Positions 26,211-35,458 of a DNA stretch of 64,000 bases are shown here, in pieces. Origin of the DNA: Thalassospira sp. MCCC 1A01148 (lineage in GTDB: Bacteria > Pseudomonadota > Alphaproteobacteria > Rhodospirillales > Thalassospiraceae); assembly GCF_001613795.1 (NCBI RefSeq), contig NZ_LPVZ01000020.1, forward strand, positions 434,001 to 498,000, in the 5' to 3' direction. Position 1 is the stretch's first letter; each line of letters starts with the position of its first letter. A program made the position numbers and the translations under genes. The notes under the pieces are model-generated. The model made no database searches and was not told where the DNA came from. It worked only from the letters and a program-made list of their open reading frames with translations.

Positions 26211-27095
26211 ATGCAAAGACCACTCGACATTGGCTGGCTGAGAATTTTTGAAGCCGTTGGGCGGCTGGGCAGCCTCACACGGGCCGCCAATGAACTGGGA
26301 TTGAGCCAGCCTGCGGTGACCTATCAGATCAAGCGGGTCGAAGATCAGCTGGGCGTATCGCTGCTGCATCGGTCACAGGGCGGCAGCCGATTGACCGATG
26401 CGGGTGAAGTCCTGTTTGAGGCGGTCAAAAGCAGTGTCGAAAATATTGACAAAGCCGTGCGCGATACCCGCCGGTCTTCACAGGACCATGCGGTGCGGAT
26501 CTTTACCGATTTCGGGTTTGCGGCCTTCTGGTTGATGCCGCGTGTGACCGATTTCCGTCGCCTGCACCCCGAAGCTGAAGTCCATATCATTGCATCGCAA
26601 GGCCTTGATGATGAACTTGGCCGCGAAACCGATGCTGCCATGTTATTCGGGGCAGCAGAAGATTTCCCCGAGACGGCACAGCTTCTGATCCCGGAGCGGG
26701 TGGTACCGGTCTGCACGCCGGGTTTTCTTGAACGGTTTGGCCCGTTTGATGATCCCGCGCAGTTTGCCCGTGCACCGCTACTGCACCTGGAAGTTACCGG
26801 CAAGTCACGCTGGCTGACATGGGAAAGCTGGCTTGCCGATCACGGGATTGACCGCAAACCGGCACAAGGCGATCTTGGTCTGAACACCTATGGCTTTGTC
26901 ATTCAGGCCGCCCTTGCCGAACAGGGCGTCGCGCTGGGGTGGCGGGGGTTGATTGAGCATCACATCGACCAAGGGTCACTTGTCACGGTTGGCGCGGAAG
27001 TCAGCCGCCCGGATCGCGGATACTGGGTGGTACCCAGCCGGTCGGTCAGCGATACGACAATCACGTTGCTGGACTGGTTGACCAACGAGACCTGA
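26211..27095 (+). CDS. LysR-family regulator of choline sulfate use
   Basis: The 294-residue protein has an N-terminal LysR helix-turn-helix (GSLTRAANELGLSQPAVTYQI) and a C-terminal effector domain. Its divergent position next to betC and the close fit to the choline-sulfate regulator group suggest that it activates betC and the transporter gene. The 250-base divergent region upstream is AT-rich near its start. No betI or betAB is in the window. Confidence 0.88.
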   Translation: MQRPLDIGWLRIFEAVGRLGSLTRAANELGLSQPAVTYQIKRVEDQLGVSLLHRSQGGSRLTDAGEVLFEAVKSSVENIDKAVRDTRRSSQDHAVRIFTDFGFAAFWLMPRVTDFRRLHPEAEVHIIASQGLDDELGRETDAAMLFGAAEDFPETAQLLIPERVVPVCTPGFLERFGPFDDPAQFARAPLLHLEVTGKSRWLTWESWLADHGIDRKPAQGDLGLNTYGFVIQAALAEQGVALGWRGLIEHHIDQGSLVTVGAEVSRPDRGYWVVPSRSVSDTTITLLDWLTNET

Positions 27096-27189
27096 CACCT
27101 CTGAAATCTTGCATTGTTTTGCTGTAACCTTGGCGCAGTGTTCCCTAGAGTGGTGGTTCGCGTACACCACAATCGACAGGGGATTTTTC

Positions 27190-28143
27190 ATGACAGAGCA
27201 TGGCTATAACAGCGGGCGGTTGAACCTGCCCTTCGTTGGCATTTCGACCTTTTCCAAAAGCCCCTATGTCGAGAACTGGGATGCGATTGATGCCGATGTT
27301 GCGATCCTTGGCGCACCGTTTGATTTCGGCACCCAGTGGCGATCCGGTGCCCGGTTCGGGCCGCGCAGCATTCGCGAGGCATCGACACTTTTTGCCTTTG
27401 GCCATGCCGGGGCCTATGACCATGAAGATGACGTGACCTATCTTGAAGGGGTCCGGATGATCGATATTGGCGATGCCGATATCATTCATACCGACACGAT
27501 CAACAGCCACGCCAATATCGAGTTTGGCGTGCGCAAGATTTTGGCCGCCGGTGCCCTGCCCGTGGTTCTGGGCGGCGATCATTCGATCAATATTCCCTGT
27601 ATCAATGCCTTTTCCGATCAGGAACCGGTGCATGTGGTGCAATTTGACGCCCATCTGGATTTCGTCGATGAACGCCACGGCGTGCGCAACGGCCATGGCA
27701 ACCCGATGCGCCGTGCGATTGAAAAGCCGTGGGTATCAGGCATGACCCAGCTTGGCATTCGCAATGTGTCGTCCACCGCCAAGGAAGGATACGACTATGC
27801 CCGCGAACAGGGATCGGACATCCTTTCCGTGCGCCAAGTTCGCAAGCTTGGTGTCGAAGGTGTTCTGGAACGTATTCCGGCCGGGAAACGATACTACCTG
27901 ACGATTGATATTGACGGGTTTGATCCGTCCATTGCGCCTGGCACCGGCACGCCCAGCCACGGCGGGTTCCTGTATTATGACGTGCTGGAAATCATCGCCG
28001 GCCTTGCCAAGCGCGGTGATATCGTCGGCATTGATCTGGTGGAAGTCGCGCCGGATTACGATCACACCGGCACAACCGCCATTCTGGCCGCGCAAATATT
28101 GCTTAATACCATCGGGCGGATTTTTGCTGCGCGGGACAAATAA
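27190..28143 (+). CDS. speB: Agmatinase/ureohydrolase family protein
   Basis: The 317-residue binuclear manganese enzyme of the arginase superfamily has the ligand motifs GGDHSINIP, DAHLDFVDERHG, and DIDGFDPSIAPGTGTPSHGG. The family includes agmatinase, guanidinobutyrase and guanidinopropionase; sequence alone does not separate them, so agmatinase is the default call. The ATG at 27190 is chosen because the longer frame starts in the LysR 3' region. It lies 95 bases after the LysR gene on the same strand and may be part of a nitrogen or osmolyte cluster. Confidence 0.88.
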   Translation: MTEHGYNSGRLNLPFVGISTFSKSPYVENWDAIDADVAILGAPFDFGTQWRSGARFGPRSIREASTLFAFGHAGAYDHEDDVTYLEGVRMIDIGDADIIHTDTINSHANIEFGVRKILAAGALPVVLGGDHSINIPCINAFSDQEPVHVVQFDAHLDFVDERHGVRNGHGNPMRRAIEKPWVSGMTQLGIRNVSSTAKEGYDYAREQGSDILSVRQVRKLGVEGVLERIPAGKRYYLTIDIDGFDPSIAPGTGTPSHGGFLYYDVLEIIAGLAKRGDIVGIDLVEVAPDYDHTGTTAILAAQILLNTIGRIFAARDK

Positions 28144-28203
28144 GGGCAGACACCGCTGGAAAAACGTCCGCTTGATGAACAGGATCAGGTCATAGCAACA
28201 ACC

Positions 28204-28226
28204 CCACATATGTGGTAATGTGGGTT
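28204..28226. promoter_or_regulatory. Palindromic operator before toxin-antitoxin pair
   Basis: Perfect 12-bp palindrome CCACATATGTGG (28204-28215), followed by a repeat of its half site (ATGTGGG, 28219-28225). It lies about 40 bases before the antitoxin ATG, as expected for an autoregulatory site of a type II toxin-antitoxin operon. Confidence 0.6.
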
Positions 28227-28251
28227 TGTACATTTTTTGGGAGATTGCCCT

Positions 28252-28503
28252 ATGAGCCGCTTGACGATCGACATCACCGAGCAGCAGCACCAGAGCCTGA
28301 AGGCAACGGCGGCCTTGCAGGGCAAGACCATCAAGCAATACGCGCTTGAACGTTTATTCCCGGACGATGCCAATGCCGACAAGGCATGGATGGAGCTGAA
28401 AACCCTACTCGAAAATCGTATCCAGGATGGGGTTGCGGGGAACGTTTCGTCCAAAAATATCGACGAAATCCTTGAGGAAGAATTGAGCGAGAAGCCTGCG
28501 TGA
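28252..28503 (+). CDS. Antitoxin of a type II toxin-antitoxin pair
   Basis: The 83-residue protein starts with a short beta strand (SRLTIDITEQQHQSLKATAA) and helices typical of ribbon-helix-helix antitoxins, with an acidic C-terminus (IDEILEEELSEKPA) expected to wrap the toxin. GGGAG precedes the ATG at 28252. Its TGA overlaps the toxin GTG by 4 bases (GTGA). It should repress its own promoter via the upstream palindrome. Confidence 0.85.
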   Translation: MSRLTIDITEQQHQSLKATAALQGKTIKQYALERLFPDDANADKAWMELKTLLENRIQDGVAGNVSSKNIDEILEEELSEKPA

Positions 28504-28808
28504 CGGGTTATGTCCTTAGCGCAGAGGCAGAAGCCGATCTGCGCGGGATCATTCGCTATACCAACAATGAATGGGGCCCAGCACAAGTGCGGCGCTATGT
28601 CGCCACGCTGGAAAAGGGTATTGATGATCTCGTCGCCGGACGTGGTTCATTCCATGACATGAGCGAACTTTTTCCGAACCTTCGGATGGCGCGCTGCGCG
28701 CAGCATTACGTCTTCTGTCTGCCACGCAAAAATGCGCCCGCATTGATCGTGGCGATTTTCCATGAGCGCATGGACCTTATGACGCGACTGGCTGACAGAA
28801 TTCGATAG
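28500..28808 (+). CDS. RelE/ParE-family toxin
   Basis: The 102-residue protein begins at GTG 28500 and fits the ParE/RelE fold: AEADLRGIIRYTNNEWGPAQ near the N-terminus, then YVATLEKGIDDLVAG, and the C-terminal strand HYVFCLPRKNAPALIVAIFHERMDLM. ParE members poison gyrase and RelE members cut mRNA; I cannot tell which applies. Translation is coupled to the antitoxin gene. Confidence 0.87.
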   Translation: MTGYVLSAEAEADLRGIIRYTNNEWGPAQVRRYVATLEKGIDDLVAGRGSFHDMSELFPNLRMARCAQHYVFCLPRKNAPALIVAIFHERMDLMTRLADRIR

Positions 28809-28832
28809 CGCGGTCGGGGCAAGCGGCACGAG

Positions 28833-28852
28833 ATCCCCGCCTTCGCGGGGAT
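28833..28852. repeat. REP-like palindrome
   Basis: Perfect palindrome ATCCCCGC-CTTC-GCGGGGAT. It is a widespread type of intergenic palindrome in Proteobacteria. It lies between the convergent toxin and hemF genes and may also stop transcription. Confidence 0.7.
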
Positions 28853-28866
28853 GACGGTGTAAGGCG

Positions 28867-29799
28867 TTACGGCCAGTTGGCTTCGGGCGGAAGCGACATC
28901 AGGATGGCTTCGGTGTTGCCACCGGTCATCAGGCCAAAGCGCGTGCCACGGTCATGGAGCAGGTTGAACTCGACATAGCGGCCGCGCTTGATCAGTTGGG
29001 CGCGGCGTTCGTCATCGGTCCAGGATTTGTTGTAGTGGCGCTTGACCAGTTCCGGATAGATATCGCGGAAAGCACGCCCGACATCCTGGGTAAAGGCAAA
29101 GTCGGCTTCCCAGTCAGCATCCAGATAATCATAGAAAATGCCGCCAACCCCGCGCGGTTCGTTACGGTGGGGCAGCCAGAAATATTCATCGCACCATTTT
29201 TTGAACCGGTCGTAATAGTCATCGCCATGGGCATCGCAGGCAGATTTAAGCGCGCCATGGAAATCGGCGGTATCTTTTTCCTGCGGGAAGACCGGGGTCA
29301 GATCGGCACCACCGCCAAACCATGCCTTGGTGGTGACGATGTGCCGCGTGTTCATGTGCACGGCCGGAACATGGGGCGAGCATGGATGGGCGACCAGTGA
29401 AATGCCCGCGGCCCAGAAATTGGGGTTTTCATCGGCACCGGGGATTTCCTTGCGGAACTTTTCGGAAAATTCGCCATGCACGACCGAGATATTGACCCCG
29501 ACCTTTTCAAACACCCGGCCCTTCATGACCGACATCTCGCCGCCGCCCTCATTCTCACCGCGTTCCCATACGGTGCGTTCAAAACGCCCCGGTGCACGAT
29601 CGGAAAGCGGTCCTTCGTAGCTGTCCTCAAGCGCCTCGTAACTGGCGCAAATGTCATCACGCAATTGGCGGAACCAGTCCTGGGCGATCTGTTTGCGTTT
29701 GGCAACGACGGCATCGTCGACCTTGTGGTCGGTGCTCGTTTTCATTGCCTGTTTTGCAGCAATCTTTGCGTCCGTCATTGCGTCACTCACTTGGTTCAT
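28867..29799 (-). CDS. hemF: Oxygen-dependent coproporphyrinogen III oxidase
   Basis: The 310-residue enzyme performs oxidative decarboxylation of coproporphyrinogen III to protoporphyrinogen IX in haem synthesis under aerobic conditions. Family sequences include [30 protein letters not shown] (approximate), [20 protein letters not shown] and [16 protein letters not shown]. Its start overlaps the trmL stop by 4 bases, so the two are co-transcribed. It precedes petABC across a divergent promoter region, both serving aerobic respiration. Confidence 0.96.
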   Translation of the reverse strand: MNQVSDAMTDAKIAAKQAMKTSTDHKVDDAVVAKRKQIAQDWFRQLRDDICASYEALEDSYEGPLSDRAPGRFERTVWERGENEGGGEMSVMKGRVFEKVGVNISVVHGEFSEKFRKEIPGADENPNFWAAGISLVAHPCSPHVPAVHMNTRHIVTTKAWFGGGADLTPVFPQEKDTADFHGALKSACDAHGDDYYDRFKKWCDEYFWLPHRNEPRGVGGIFYDYLDADWEADFAFTQDVGRAFRDIYPELVKRHYNKSWTDDERRAQLIKRGRYVEFNLLHDRGTRFGLMTGGNTEAILMSLPPEANWP

Positions 29800-30269
29800 T
29801 CACTGGGCTTGGGAAAGCCATTGGTCTGTCGGAGCGCTTCGCCCAATGTCATTGCGGTTGCCATGGCGACATTCAGCGAGCGCATTTGCGGCTTCATGGG
29901 AATGACGACGCGGGCATCGACATAATCATGCACCTGATCGGGCACCCCTTTGCTTTCGGACCCCAGCATAAGGATATCATCGGCGCGAAATTCGAAATCG
30001 CAATAGGGTTCGGCCCCCTTGGTCGTCAGCAACACCAAACGTCCCGGCAGGGTTCCGTCTTCGCGGGCCTCGACAAAGGCGCGCCAGTTGGCATGGCGTA
30101 TATAATCGGCCTTTTCAAGATAATCCATCCCCGCACGTTTGAGTGCCGCCGAGGTCAGCAAAAATCCGCACGGCTCGATGATATCGACCGGCAGGCCAAA
30201 GCAGGCGGCCATGCGCAGGATCGTGCCGGTATTTTGCGGAATGTCGGGTTCGAATAAACAAATTCTCAT
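29796..30269 (-). CDS. trmL: tRNA (cytidine(34)-2'-O)-methyltransferase
   Basis: The 157-residue SPOUT-fold methyltransferase modifies the wobble base of tRNA-Leu isoacceptors. Motifs seen: [20 protein letters not shown]-like N-terminus, [25 protein letters not shown] and [17 protein letters not shown], the last forming the trefoil-knot SAM site. It is the first gene of the trmL-hemF pair. Confidence 0.95.
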   Translation of the reverse strand: MRICLFEPDIPQNTGTILRMAACFGLPVDIIEPCGFLLTSAALKRAGMDYLEKADYIRHANWRAFVEAREDGTLPGRLVLLTTKGAEPYCDFEFRADDILMLGSESKGVPDQVHDYVDARVVIPMKPQMRSLNVAMATAMTLGEALRQTNGFPKPSE

Positions 30270-30661
30270 GGCGTCTTTTAGAATCGTTGGTGAACAAATG
30301 TCGAATCAGTTCGTCAGGGACATATAATTACCCGTTAACGCCCCTATTAGACTTTTTTGGAATATGAAGAACTAAACCGCCAAGTCCTTGGCGAACAAAA
30401 GCCGGGATACCCGCAATTACGCTATGTTTTACCGAATTGTGCAGCGCAAAACCCAATGATCTGGTTGAATGCAAACAATTTGCAACTCCAAGTTCTCCTT
30501 AACAAACTGAATTTTTGTTAGTATACGGACCGTCAAACAGGCCTAAGGGCTTTTAGCGGCAAGATTGTTTGATTTTCATCAATGGAAAGCAAACGGGTTT
30601 GCCCTAAGTCTTGGTTTGGCATTCCGCATGCCTGTTTTGGGGGCAGAAAGAGGGATTAATT
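30270..30661. other. Divergent promoter region of petABC and trmL-hemF
   Basis: No gene is seen in this AT-rich stretch. It contains a TTGTGC-AGC-GCAAAA motif (30437-30451), a TGCAAA-CAA-TTTGCA palindrome (30470-30484), and an inverted repeat TAACAAA/TTTGTTA (30500-30520) followed by AGTATAC, which resembles a -10 element. Confidence 0.6.
30437..30484. promoter_or_regulatory. TGC/GCA palindromes before petABC
   Basis: TTGTGCAGCGCAAAA (30437-30451) matches the two sites before the phasin gene, giving TTGTGC-RGY-GCAMAA. TGCAAACAATTTGCA (30470-30484) has perfect 6-bp arms. The petA start is about 220 bases downstream. Shared control with PHB genes is inferred. Confidence 0.5.
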
Positions 30662-31213
30662 ATGTCGCAAACGGTGCATTCCTCCGGCGAACACCAGCCG
30701 GACGAGAACCGCAGGGATTTCCTGACCTTGGCGACCACAGCAGTTGGCGCCGTTGGCGTTGGTTGCGCGTTGTTGCCGTTCGTGGACAGCATGAACCCGT
30801 CCAAGGACGTTCTCGCACTTGCCTCGGTTGAGGTTAATTTGGCCAACATCCCCGTTGGTCAGGCAATTAAGGTCATGTGGCGAGGCAAACCTGTCTTCAT
30901 CCGCCATCGTACCGAACGCGAAATCAATGAGGCCGAAGACGTCGCATTGAACGAACTCGTCGATCCACAGAGCGACGATGCACGCGTCGAAAAGAAAGAG
31001 TGGCTGATTGTCGTCGGCGTCTGCACCCATCTGGGCTGCATTCCGATGGGCACGGCCACAGGCGAAACCCGTGGGGATTATGATGGCTGGTACTGCCCAT
31101 GCCATGGCTCGCACTATGATACGTCGGGCCGTATCCGCCGCGGCCCCGCGCCGTTGAACCTTGTCGTTCCGGAATATGAATTCCTGACCGACACGTCGGT
31201 CCGGATCGGGTAA
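30662..31213 (+). CDS. petA: Ubiquinol-cytochrome c reductase iron-sulfur subunit (Rieske)
   Basis: The 183-residue Rieske protein of the bc1 complex carries a twin-arginine signal anchor ([12 protein letters not shown]) and a single membrane segment. The [2Fe-2S] ligands are in CTHLGC and CPCHGS. It passes electrons from ubiquinol to cytochrome c1 on the periplasmic side. First gene of petABC; cytochrome b starts 11 bases later. Confidence 0.97.
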   Translation: MSQTVHSSGEHQPDENRRDFLTLATTAVGAVGVGCALLPFVDSMNPSKDVLALASVEVNLANIPVGQAIKVMWRGKPVFIRHRTEREINEAEDVALNELVDPQSDDARVEKKEWLIVVGVCTHLGCIPMGTATGETRGDYDGWYCPCHGSHYDTSGRIRRGPAPLNLVVPEYEFLTDTSVRIG

Positions 31214-31224
31214 GGAGCAGGTAG

Positions 31225-32493
31225 ATGAGCGCACCTCAGTGGAACAACAAAGTGGTCAAGTGGGTTGACGACCGTCTTCCGGTCATCTCCATGCTGCACC
31301 ACTCTGCATACGAATATCCGACACCGAAAAACCTGTCCTATATGTGGAACTTTGGTTCCCTGGCCGGGTTTGTTCTGGTGACGATGATTCTCTCCGGGAT
31401 TTTCCTGGTGATGAACTACACCCCCCATACCGATATGGCCTTTGAGTCGGTCGAGCGCATCATGCGTGATGTGAACTACGGCTGGCTGATCCGCTATATC
31501 CATATGAACGGCGCTTCGATGTTCTTCATCGTTGTGTTCATTCACATTTTCCGTGGCCTGTATTACGGGTCATACAAAGCACCGCGCGAGATGCTGTGGT
31601 GGATCGGTATCCTGATCCTGCTTGCGATGATGGCAACCGCGTTCATGGGCTATGTCCTGCCGTGGGGCCAGATGTCCTTCTGGGGTGCGACGGTTATTAC
31701 CAACCTGTTCTCTGCCTTCCCGATCATCGGTGATCCGCTGGTAACCTGGCTTTGGGGCGGTTTCTCGGTTGATAACCCGACACTGAACCGGTTCTTCTCG
31801 CTGCACTATCTGATGCCGTTCGTCATTCTGGGCCTTGTTGTCCTGCATGTCTGGGCACTGCATACCGTGCGTTCGAACAACCCGACCGGTGTTGAAATCA
31901 AAACGCCGCAAGACAGCATTCCGTTCCACCCGTACTACACGATCAAGGATCTGTACGGTCTGGGCGTATTCCTGATCTTCTTCTCGGCGTTTGTGTTCTT
32001 TGCACCGGATTATCTGGGTCACCCGGATAACTACATCCCGGCGAACCCGCTGGTCACCCCGCCGTACATCGTGCCGGAATGGTACTTCCTGCCGTTCTAT
32101 GCGATCCTGCGGTCGATCGACTTCACCATCTTTGGCATCCCGGCGAAACTGCTTGGCGTGCTGGCGATGTTTGCCTCGATCGTGATCCTGTTCGTTATTC
32201 CGTGGCTTGATACCTCGAAGGTTCGCAGCTCGAAATTTCGTCCGGTCTACAAATGGTTCTTCTGGCTGTTTGTGATCGACACCTTCATCCTCGGCTATTG
32301 CGGGGCGAAGGCACCGGATGACTACTTCCTCGGTATTCCGGGTCTGAAAGTCATCGTGATGGGTCAGCTTTCGACGCTGTATTACTTCGCGCACTTCCTT
32401 GTGGTCATGCCATTGGTTGGAAAAATGGAACGAACCAAACCGCTTCCTGCAAGCATCAGCGAATCTGTTTTGAAGGAGGGTGCAAATGCGTAA
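31225..32493 (+). CDS. petB: Cytochrome b of the bc1 complex
   Basis: The 422-residue integral membrane subunit has eight or so transmembrane helices, the Qo-site PEWYF motif ([10 protein letters not shown]), and histidine ligands for two b haems (for example [10 protein letters not shown] and [12 protein letters not shown]). RBS AGGAG lies upstream of ATG 31225. It oxidises ubiquinol and drives proton translocation. Its stop overlaps the petC start by 8 bases. Confidence 0.97.
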   Translation: MSAPQWNNKVVKWVDDRLPVISMLHHSAYEYPTPKNLSYMWNFGSLAGFVLVTMILSGIFLVMNYTPHTDMAFESVERIMRDVNYGWLIRYIHMNGASMFFIVVFIHIFRGLYYGSYKAPREMLWWIGILILLAMMATAFMGYVLPWGQMSFWGATVITNLFSAFPIIGDPLVTWLWGGFSVDNPTLNRFFSLHYLMPFVILGLVVLHVWALHTVRSNNPTGVEIKTPQDSIPFHPYYTIKDLYGLGVFLIFFSAFVFFAPDYLGHPDNYIPANPLVTPPYIVPEWYFLPFYAILRSIDFTIFGIPAKLLGVLAMFASIVILFVIPWLDTSKVRSSKFRPVYKWFFWLFVIDTFILGYCGAKAPDDYFLGIPGLKVIVMGQLSTLYYFAHFLVVMPLVGKMERTKPLPASISESVLKEGANA

Positions 32494-33262
32494 GTTCGCA
32501 CTGACCGCAATTGCTGCCGCCTTCGCGGTAACCGCATTCACTGGTGGTGCAGCCAAGGCTGCCGGCGACGCGCCGGTGCCCGAGGCACAGGATTGGAGCT
32601 GGCAGGGTCTGTTTGGCACCTATGACCGTGCACAGCTGCAGCGTGGCTTCCAGGTCTACAAGAACGTTTGTGCCGGCTGTCACAGCCTGCGTTTCATTGC
32701 CTTCCGTAACCTTGAAGGCATTGGATTCAACGAAGAGCAGATCAAGGCGATTGCGGCCGAGTATGACATCGAAGATGGTCCGAACGACGATGGTGACATG
32801 TTCACCCGTCCGGGCATCCCGGCTGATTACTTCCCGTCTCCGTTCCCGAACGAAAAGGCTGCGGCTGCTTCGAATGGCGGCGCCGTTCCGCCGGATCTTT
32901 CGTTGATGAACAAGGCACGTGTCAATGGCCCGGACTATGTGTTCGGCCTTCTGACCGGCTATGAGGAAGAAGCACCCGAGGGCTTCGACCTTGCAGACGG
33001 AAAGTACTACAACCACTACTTCCCGGGCCATCAGATCGCCATGGCTCCGCCGCTTTATGACGAAGCGGTCGAGTACACGGACGGCACGCCGATGACCCTG
33101 GAACAGCATGCACGTGATGTGACCGCGTTCCTGAACTGGACAGCACAGCCAGAGCTTGAAGCCCGCAAGGCGCTTGGCATGAAAGTGATCCTGTTCCTGA
33201 TCGTGTTCACCGCAATGCTTTATGCGGTCAAACGCAAAATCTGGCGCGACGTCGAACACTAA
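32486..33262 (+). CDS. petC: Cytochrome c1
   Basis: The 258-residue subunit has a cleavable signal peptide ([20 protein letters not shown]), a single haem-binding CAGCH motif, the distal Met-containing segment near MAPPLYDE, and a C-terminal anchor ([15 protein letters not shown]). The ATG at 32486 has AAGGAGG upstream; an in-frame GTG at 32480 touches that site. A strong terminator closes the operon. Confidence 0.96.
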   Translation: MRKFALTAIAAAFAVTAFTGGAAKAAGDAPVPEAQDWSWQGLFGTYDRAQLQRGFQVYKNVCAGCHSLRFIAFRNLEGIGFNEEQIKAIAAEYDIEDGPNDDGDMFTRPGIPADYFPSPFPNEKAAAASNGGAVPPDLSLMNKARVNGPDYVFGLLTGYEEEAPEGFDLADGKYYNHYFPGHQIAMAPPLYDEAVEYTDGTPMTLEQHARDVTAFLNWTAQPELEARKALGMKVILFLIVFTAMLYAVKRKIWRDVEH

Positions 33263-33289
33263 GACGTCGCTTCAGACACAACGTTTAGA

Positions 33290-33318
33290 CAGGCCACCTT
33301 CGGGTGGCCTGTTTTTTT
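33290..33318 (+). terminator. Rho-independent terminator after petABC
   Basis: Perfect 9-bp stem CAGGCCACC-TTCG-GGTGGCCTG (33290-33311) with a run of seven T. Confidence 0.95.
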
Positions 33319-33345
33319 GTGCCCGCAGATTAAATCGTCGGGCAA

Positions 33346-34185
33346 TCAATAGGCAAAATAGGAAACGACCAGCCGGTCAATCTCGCCGCTATCGCGCATC
33401 TCACGCAGGACCTGATCAAGCGCGTCGGCAAACTGATCGCGATAGGGCCAGTTGCCATCCGGGTCCGGCCCGAATGCGACATAGCCGAATTCCTGACCAA
33501 TGATCGCGACTTCGTTAAACAGGCGGGACGTTGCATTATCCACACCCAGTTCGCGCATCCCCGCCAGAATGGCCATCCGCTCATTGACATAACAATCAAC
33601 GCGGCCTGCCATCAGGAAACGCAGATTACTGGCCGTGGTGTTGGCTTCTTCAAGCGTAATCCGGCCAGCCTCGACCATGTCAAAGAATGCCGGACCAGCC
33701 AGGCGGTAGCCGGCATTATTGGCAAAGCGTGCGCCTCTGAAATCTTCCGGGAAAAGGTGCAGCTCGTTGCTTTGGGCGTAATCCTTGCTGCAAATCACCA
33801 CCACGGTTTCGCGCAGAATCGGGATGGAATAACGTTCGATCCAGTCCCGGTCCGCACGTTCATAGGGTGGGAAAAACCCCATGATCTTGCCGCTCTCGAG
33901 CAGATCCATCCCGCGGCGAAACGGCACGCTAACGATATCAAGCTGATAGGCTGGCAGATGTTCAAACGCCTCTTGCAGGATGCGGACATAAATGCCGTCA
34001 GCCACCGCACCATCCAGAAAGGCATAGGGTCTGTTGCTGTCTTCGGCATAGAGCGTGATGGTCCGCGGGACGTTGCTGTCCTGCACTGTTTGGGCCGTCG
34101 CCATATATGCCCCGGCCAGCGCATGGCCGACAAGCATGCTACCTGCAAATCTGACTGTATTTCGCAATGCGTTCCTGAAATTCAT
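33346..34185 (-). CDS. Periplasmic substrate-binding protein (family 3)
   Basis: The 279-residue protein has an N-terminal signal peptide and a family 3 solute-binding domain of the polar amino acid type (TITLYAEDSNRPYAFLDG, VADGIYVRILQEAF, VSVPFRRGMDLLESGKIMGFFP). No permease or ATPase gene is adjacent, so the ligand is unknown. A similar orphan protein is at 20686-21642. Confidence 0.85.
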   Translation of the reverse strand: MNFRNALRNTVRFAGSMLVGHALAGAYMATAQTVQDSNVPRTITLYAEDSNRPYAFLDGAVADGIYVRILQEAFEHLPAYQLDIVSVPFRRGMDLLESGKIMGFFPPYERADRDWIERYSIPILRETVVVICSKDYAQSNELHLFPEDFRGARFANNAGYRLAGPAFFDMVEAGRITLEEANTTASNLRFLMAGRVDCYVNERMAILAGMRELGVDNATSRLFNEVAIIGQEFGYVAFGPDPDGNWPYRDQFADALDQVLREMRDSGEIDRLVVSYFAY

Positions 34186-34250
34186 GGTTCTATTATTCAG
34201 ACAAACCTGTGCTGCCTGTCAATTGCGATGGCGTAACACCATGTTTCAGA

Positions 34251-35081
34251 TCAGTCGGTTTTCTTGACCGTCTGATGATCTGACGCCGTTTTGGACTTGG
34301 CCGCCTGCCCGTCATCAGCATCTTCGCAACACTCCCTGTGCTGCCGGTTGCCATCGGCCGGACGCAGTGGCGGGACCGTAACGGGGATATGGACAAGACG
34401 GCGTTTGCGTTGCGGCGTGCCGGAACTGGCGTAAAGCTGCTTTCCGGCCTCGACAATCGAGACACCGGCAAAGGCCTTGAACAGGCGCGAGCCGATATTT
34501 TCAAACATTTGCGACCACCGCAGCAGAAGCCGGATGTTGGTTGGCGGCATGAAAAGCGCACGGCTGTGCTGGACCGGCAGGAACATGTTTTCGCGCAGCA
34601 GGTTTTGCAGCTGCGACACGCTATGGGGATGGCCATAGCCAAAGGGCGTTTTTTCCGACCACGACCAGAGCGAGCTTCGGTTGGGTGTCACCACAACAAT
34701 CCGGCCATTGGGCGTCAGTACGCGCCAGCATTCGCGCATCAGGCGACGCATCGAGTCCGTATGTTCGACCAGATGCACAACCAAAATGCGATCCACCGAA
34801 CTATCAGACAGCGGCAACATGGTTTCTTCGGTCAGTGCCACACGGTTGTCTTCACCGGCAGGCCAATGAACGCAGCCCTGCTGGGCTGGCATGAAGGCCA
34901 TGACGCGCTCCGCCTCGCCAATAAATGGGCGCAAGTACGGCGTGGCATAGCCAAAGCCCAGCACCCGCATACCGCGGACATCCGACCACATGACGCGCAA
35001 ACGCCTGCGGATCAGGCGCCGTGCGGCCTGCCCGATGCTGCTGGCATAAAAACGGTGAAGATCAACGACATCCTGACGCAT
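34251..35081 (-). CDS. Class I SAM-dependent methyltransferase
   Basis: The 276-residue protein has a Methyltransf_11 domain: VLGFGYATPYLRPF (SAM site), a variant of motif I, followed by LPLSDSSVDRILVVHLVEHTDSMRRLMRECWRVLTPNGRI. A C-terminal tail is rich in Arg and Lys. It is divergent from gloB, a neighbourhood common in alphaproteobacteria. The substrate is unknown. Inverted-repeat element B lies between them. Confidence 0.82.
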   Translation of the reverse strand: MRQDVVDLHRFYASSIGQAARRLIRRRLRVMWSDVRGMRVLGFGYATPYLRPFIGEAERVMAFMPAQQGCVHWPAGEDNRVALTEETMLPLSDSSVDRILVVHLVEHTDSMRRLMRECWRVLTPNGRIVVVTPNRSSLWSWSEKTPFGYGHPHSVSQLQNLLRENMFLPVQHSRALFMPPTNIRLLLRWSQMFENIGSRLFKAFAGVSIVEAGKQLYASSGTPQRKRRLVHIPVTVPPLRPADGNRQHRECCEDADDGQAAKSKTASDHQTVKKTD

Positions 35082-35143
35082 GCGATCAGCCTATCATCCC
35101 CGGTCCAGCACGGGAATGTTTTTGCGTGATTGTTTCAAGACAC

Positions 35144-35410
35144 TAGGCTCAGGACCTATTAATTTGATTGGAATGGCAGACGTTGTATTTGTGAAATCCA
35201 AGGAAAGGCCCGCCGGGCGGGCTGGTATCCCGGCCTAGGGGTTTGACGCAGGAGTTTGCAAATATAACGTCTGTCCTTTGGAGTCACCGGGTTTGCACGG
35301 GCAACTTTGTTGCAAAGCCTTGAAAGATACATATCTTCCTGCGGTTTTGCTTCGCGTATCCGCACAAACCCGGTGAACCATTCAAACCAAATTAATAGGT
35401 CCTGAGCCTA
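35144..35410. repeat. Cloverleaf-like inverted-repeat element B
   Basis: Outer arms 35144-35176 and 35378-35410 match at 31 of 33 positions (left arm starts TAGGCTCAGGACCTATTAAT). Inside lie stem one (35177-35195 with 35255-35273, 16 of 19, differences all transitions) and stem two, perfect 12 bp (TCACCGGGTTTG, 35284-35295 with 35365-35376), abutting the right outer arm except for one base. Loops carry further hairpins: a 15-base GC palindrome GCCCGCC-G-GGCGGGC (about 35208-35222), GCAAC-TTT-GTTGC and AAGATA-CA-TATCTT. Its terminal core TCAGGACCTATTAAT differs from element A's TCAGGGCCTGTTGAT by three G/A transitions. Confidence 0.85.
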
Positions 35411-35458
35411 CATCCTGATAGTCTTGCCCAACAGATAAATTACATTTTGAGGTACGCC

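Noticed and set aside
31570-32619. Minus-strand open frame of 349 codons opposite petB
   Set aside because: Antisense to a secure gene with all haem ligand motifs; no independent support.
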